In this document: positions 40,337 to 40,396 of the stretch, piece by piece | How positions within the stretch are numbered: the first letter of the stretch is position 1 | How the letters are laid out: every line of letters starts with the position of its first letter | Source of the DNA: Verrucomicrobiota bacterium | Lineage (GTDB): Bacteria; Chlamydiota; Chlamydiia; Chlamydiales; Rhabdochlamydiaceae | Assembly: GCA_018239985.1 (NCBI GenBank) | Contig: JAFEGK010000010.1 | Span: 76,451-116,846 of the forward strand | Length of the DNA: 40,396 nucleotides | Direction of reading: 5' to 3' | Notes under the pieces: model-generated | What the model was told of the DNA's origin: nothing | Seen by the model: the letters and a program-made list of their open reading frames with translations, nothing else | The model's database searches: none | Position numbers and translations under genes: made by a program

Positions 40337-40396
40337 TTTTTTATTATTAGAGACTGTCCACAAACCCAGGTTTCGCCAATTTTCGGGATTATTTTG

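Noticed and set aside
40337-40396. Possible transposon end (GAGACTGTCCACAAAC) at the right edge
   Set aside because: It resembles ends of some insertion sequences, but only 46 bases are visible and no transposase or second end can be seen.

Overview
The window looks like part of the chromosome of a chlamydia-like bacterium outside the family Chlamydiaceae (an 'environmental' chlamydia of amoebae or other eukaryotes). The reasons are: the gene order penicillin-binding protein 2, then rpsB-tsf-pyrH-frr, which from memory matches the Chlamydia ompA locus; a PBP2 of about 1030 residues with a large insertion, as in Chlamydia; a Cys-rich autotransporter; an F-box protein; and a eukaryote-type phosphatidylinositol synthase. 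No species is assigned.

Left third (1-12 kb): a cyclic-nucleotide-binding/CPBP membrane protein (cut by the left edge) diverges from a eukaryote-type phosphatidylinositol synthase gene. That gene's 3' end overlaps tail to tail with a sugar/inositol-type MFS porter. gpsA and a bifunctional NAD(P)H-hydrate repair gene follow as a translationally coupled pair, plus a probable 35-residue lipoprotein. Next is a surface-polysaccharide block. On the minus strand it holds UDP-glucuronate 4-epimerase, a LicD/fukutin-type transferase and a PagL-type lipid A deacylase. On the plus strand it holds a Wza-like export lipoprotein and a Wzz/Wzc-like protein with a degenerate kinase domain. The two arms start only 19 bp apart.

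Middle (11-21 kb): accessory genes. These are membrane and secreted proteins of unknown function, a YnbA-like CDP-alcohol phosphotransferase, an IS3-type remnant and a CPBP protease. An AT-rich group follows with one MFS transporter and three SAM-dependent methyltransferases.

21-29 kb: two very large surface or secreted proteins on the minus strand. One is an RHS/YD-repeat protein with a signal peptide and a C-terminal serine-hydrolase-like domain, followed with no gap by a small lipoprotein (a candidate immunity partner). The other is a Gly-rich autotransporter.

Right part (29-40 kb): PBP2, tRNA-Gly, rpsB-tsf-pyrH-frr, tRNA-Glu and tRNA-Lys form the conserved core. Downstream are a decayed AAA+ ATPase (DUF4143) fragment, a cyclase coupled to a kinase-fold-like protein, ispD, a 189-bp imperfect palindrome, a stand-alone POTRA protein, and an F-box protein behind a near-consensus promoter.

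The most interesting reading is a possible host-inositol system: phosphatidylinositol synthase next to an inositol-type porter. Next come the RHS-hydrolase/lipoprotein pair, the compact polysaccharide-export locus, the absence of ompA from its usual slot, and the long palindrome beside a lone POTRA protein.
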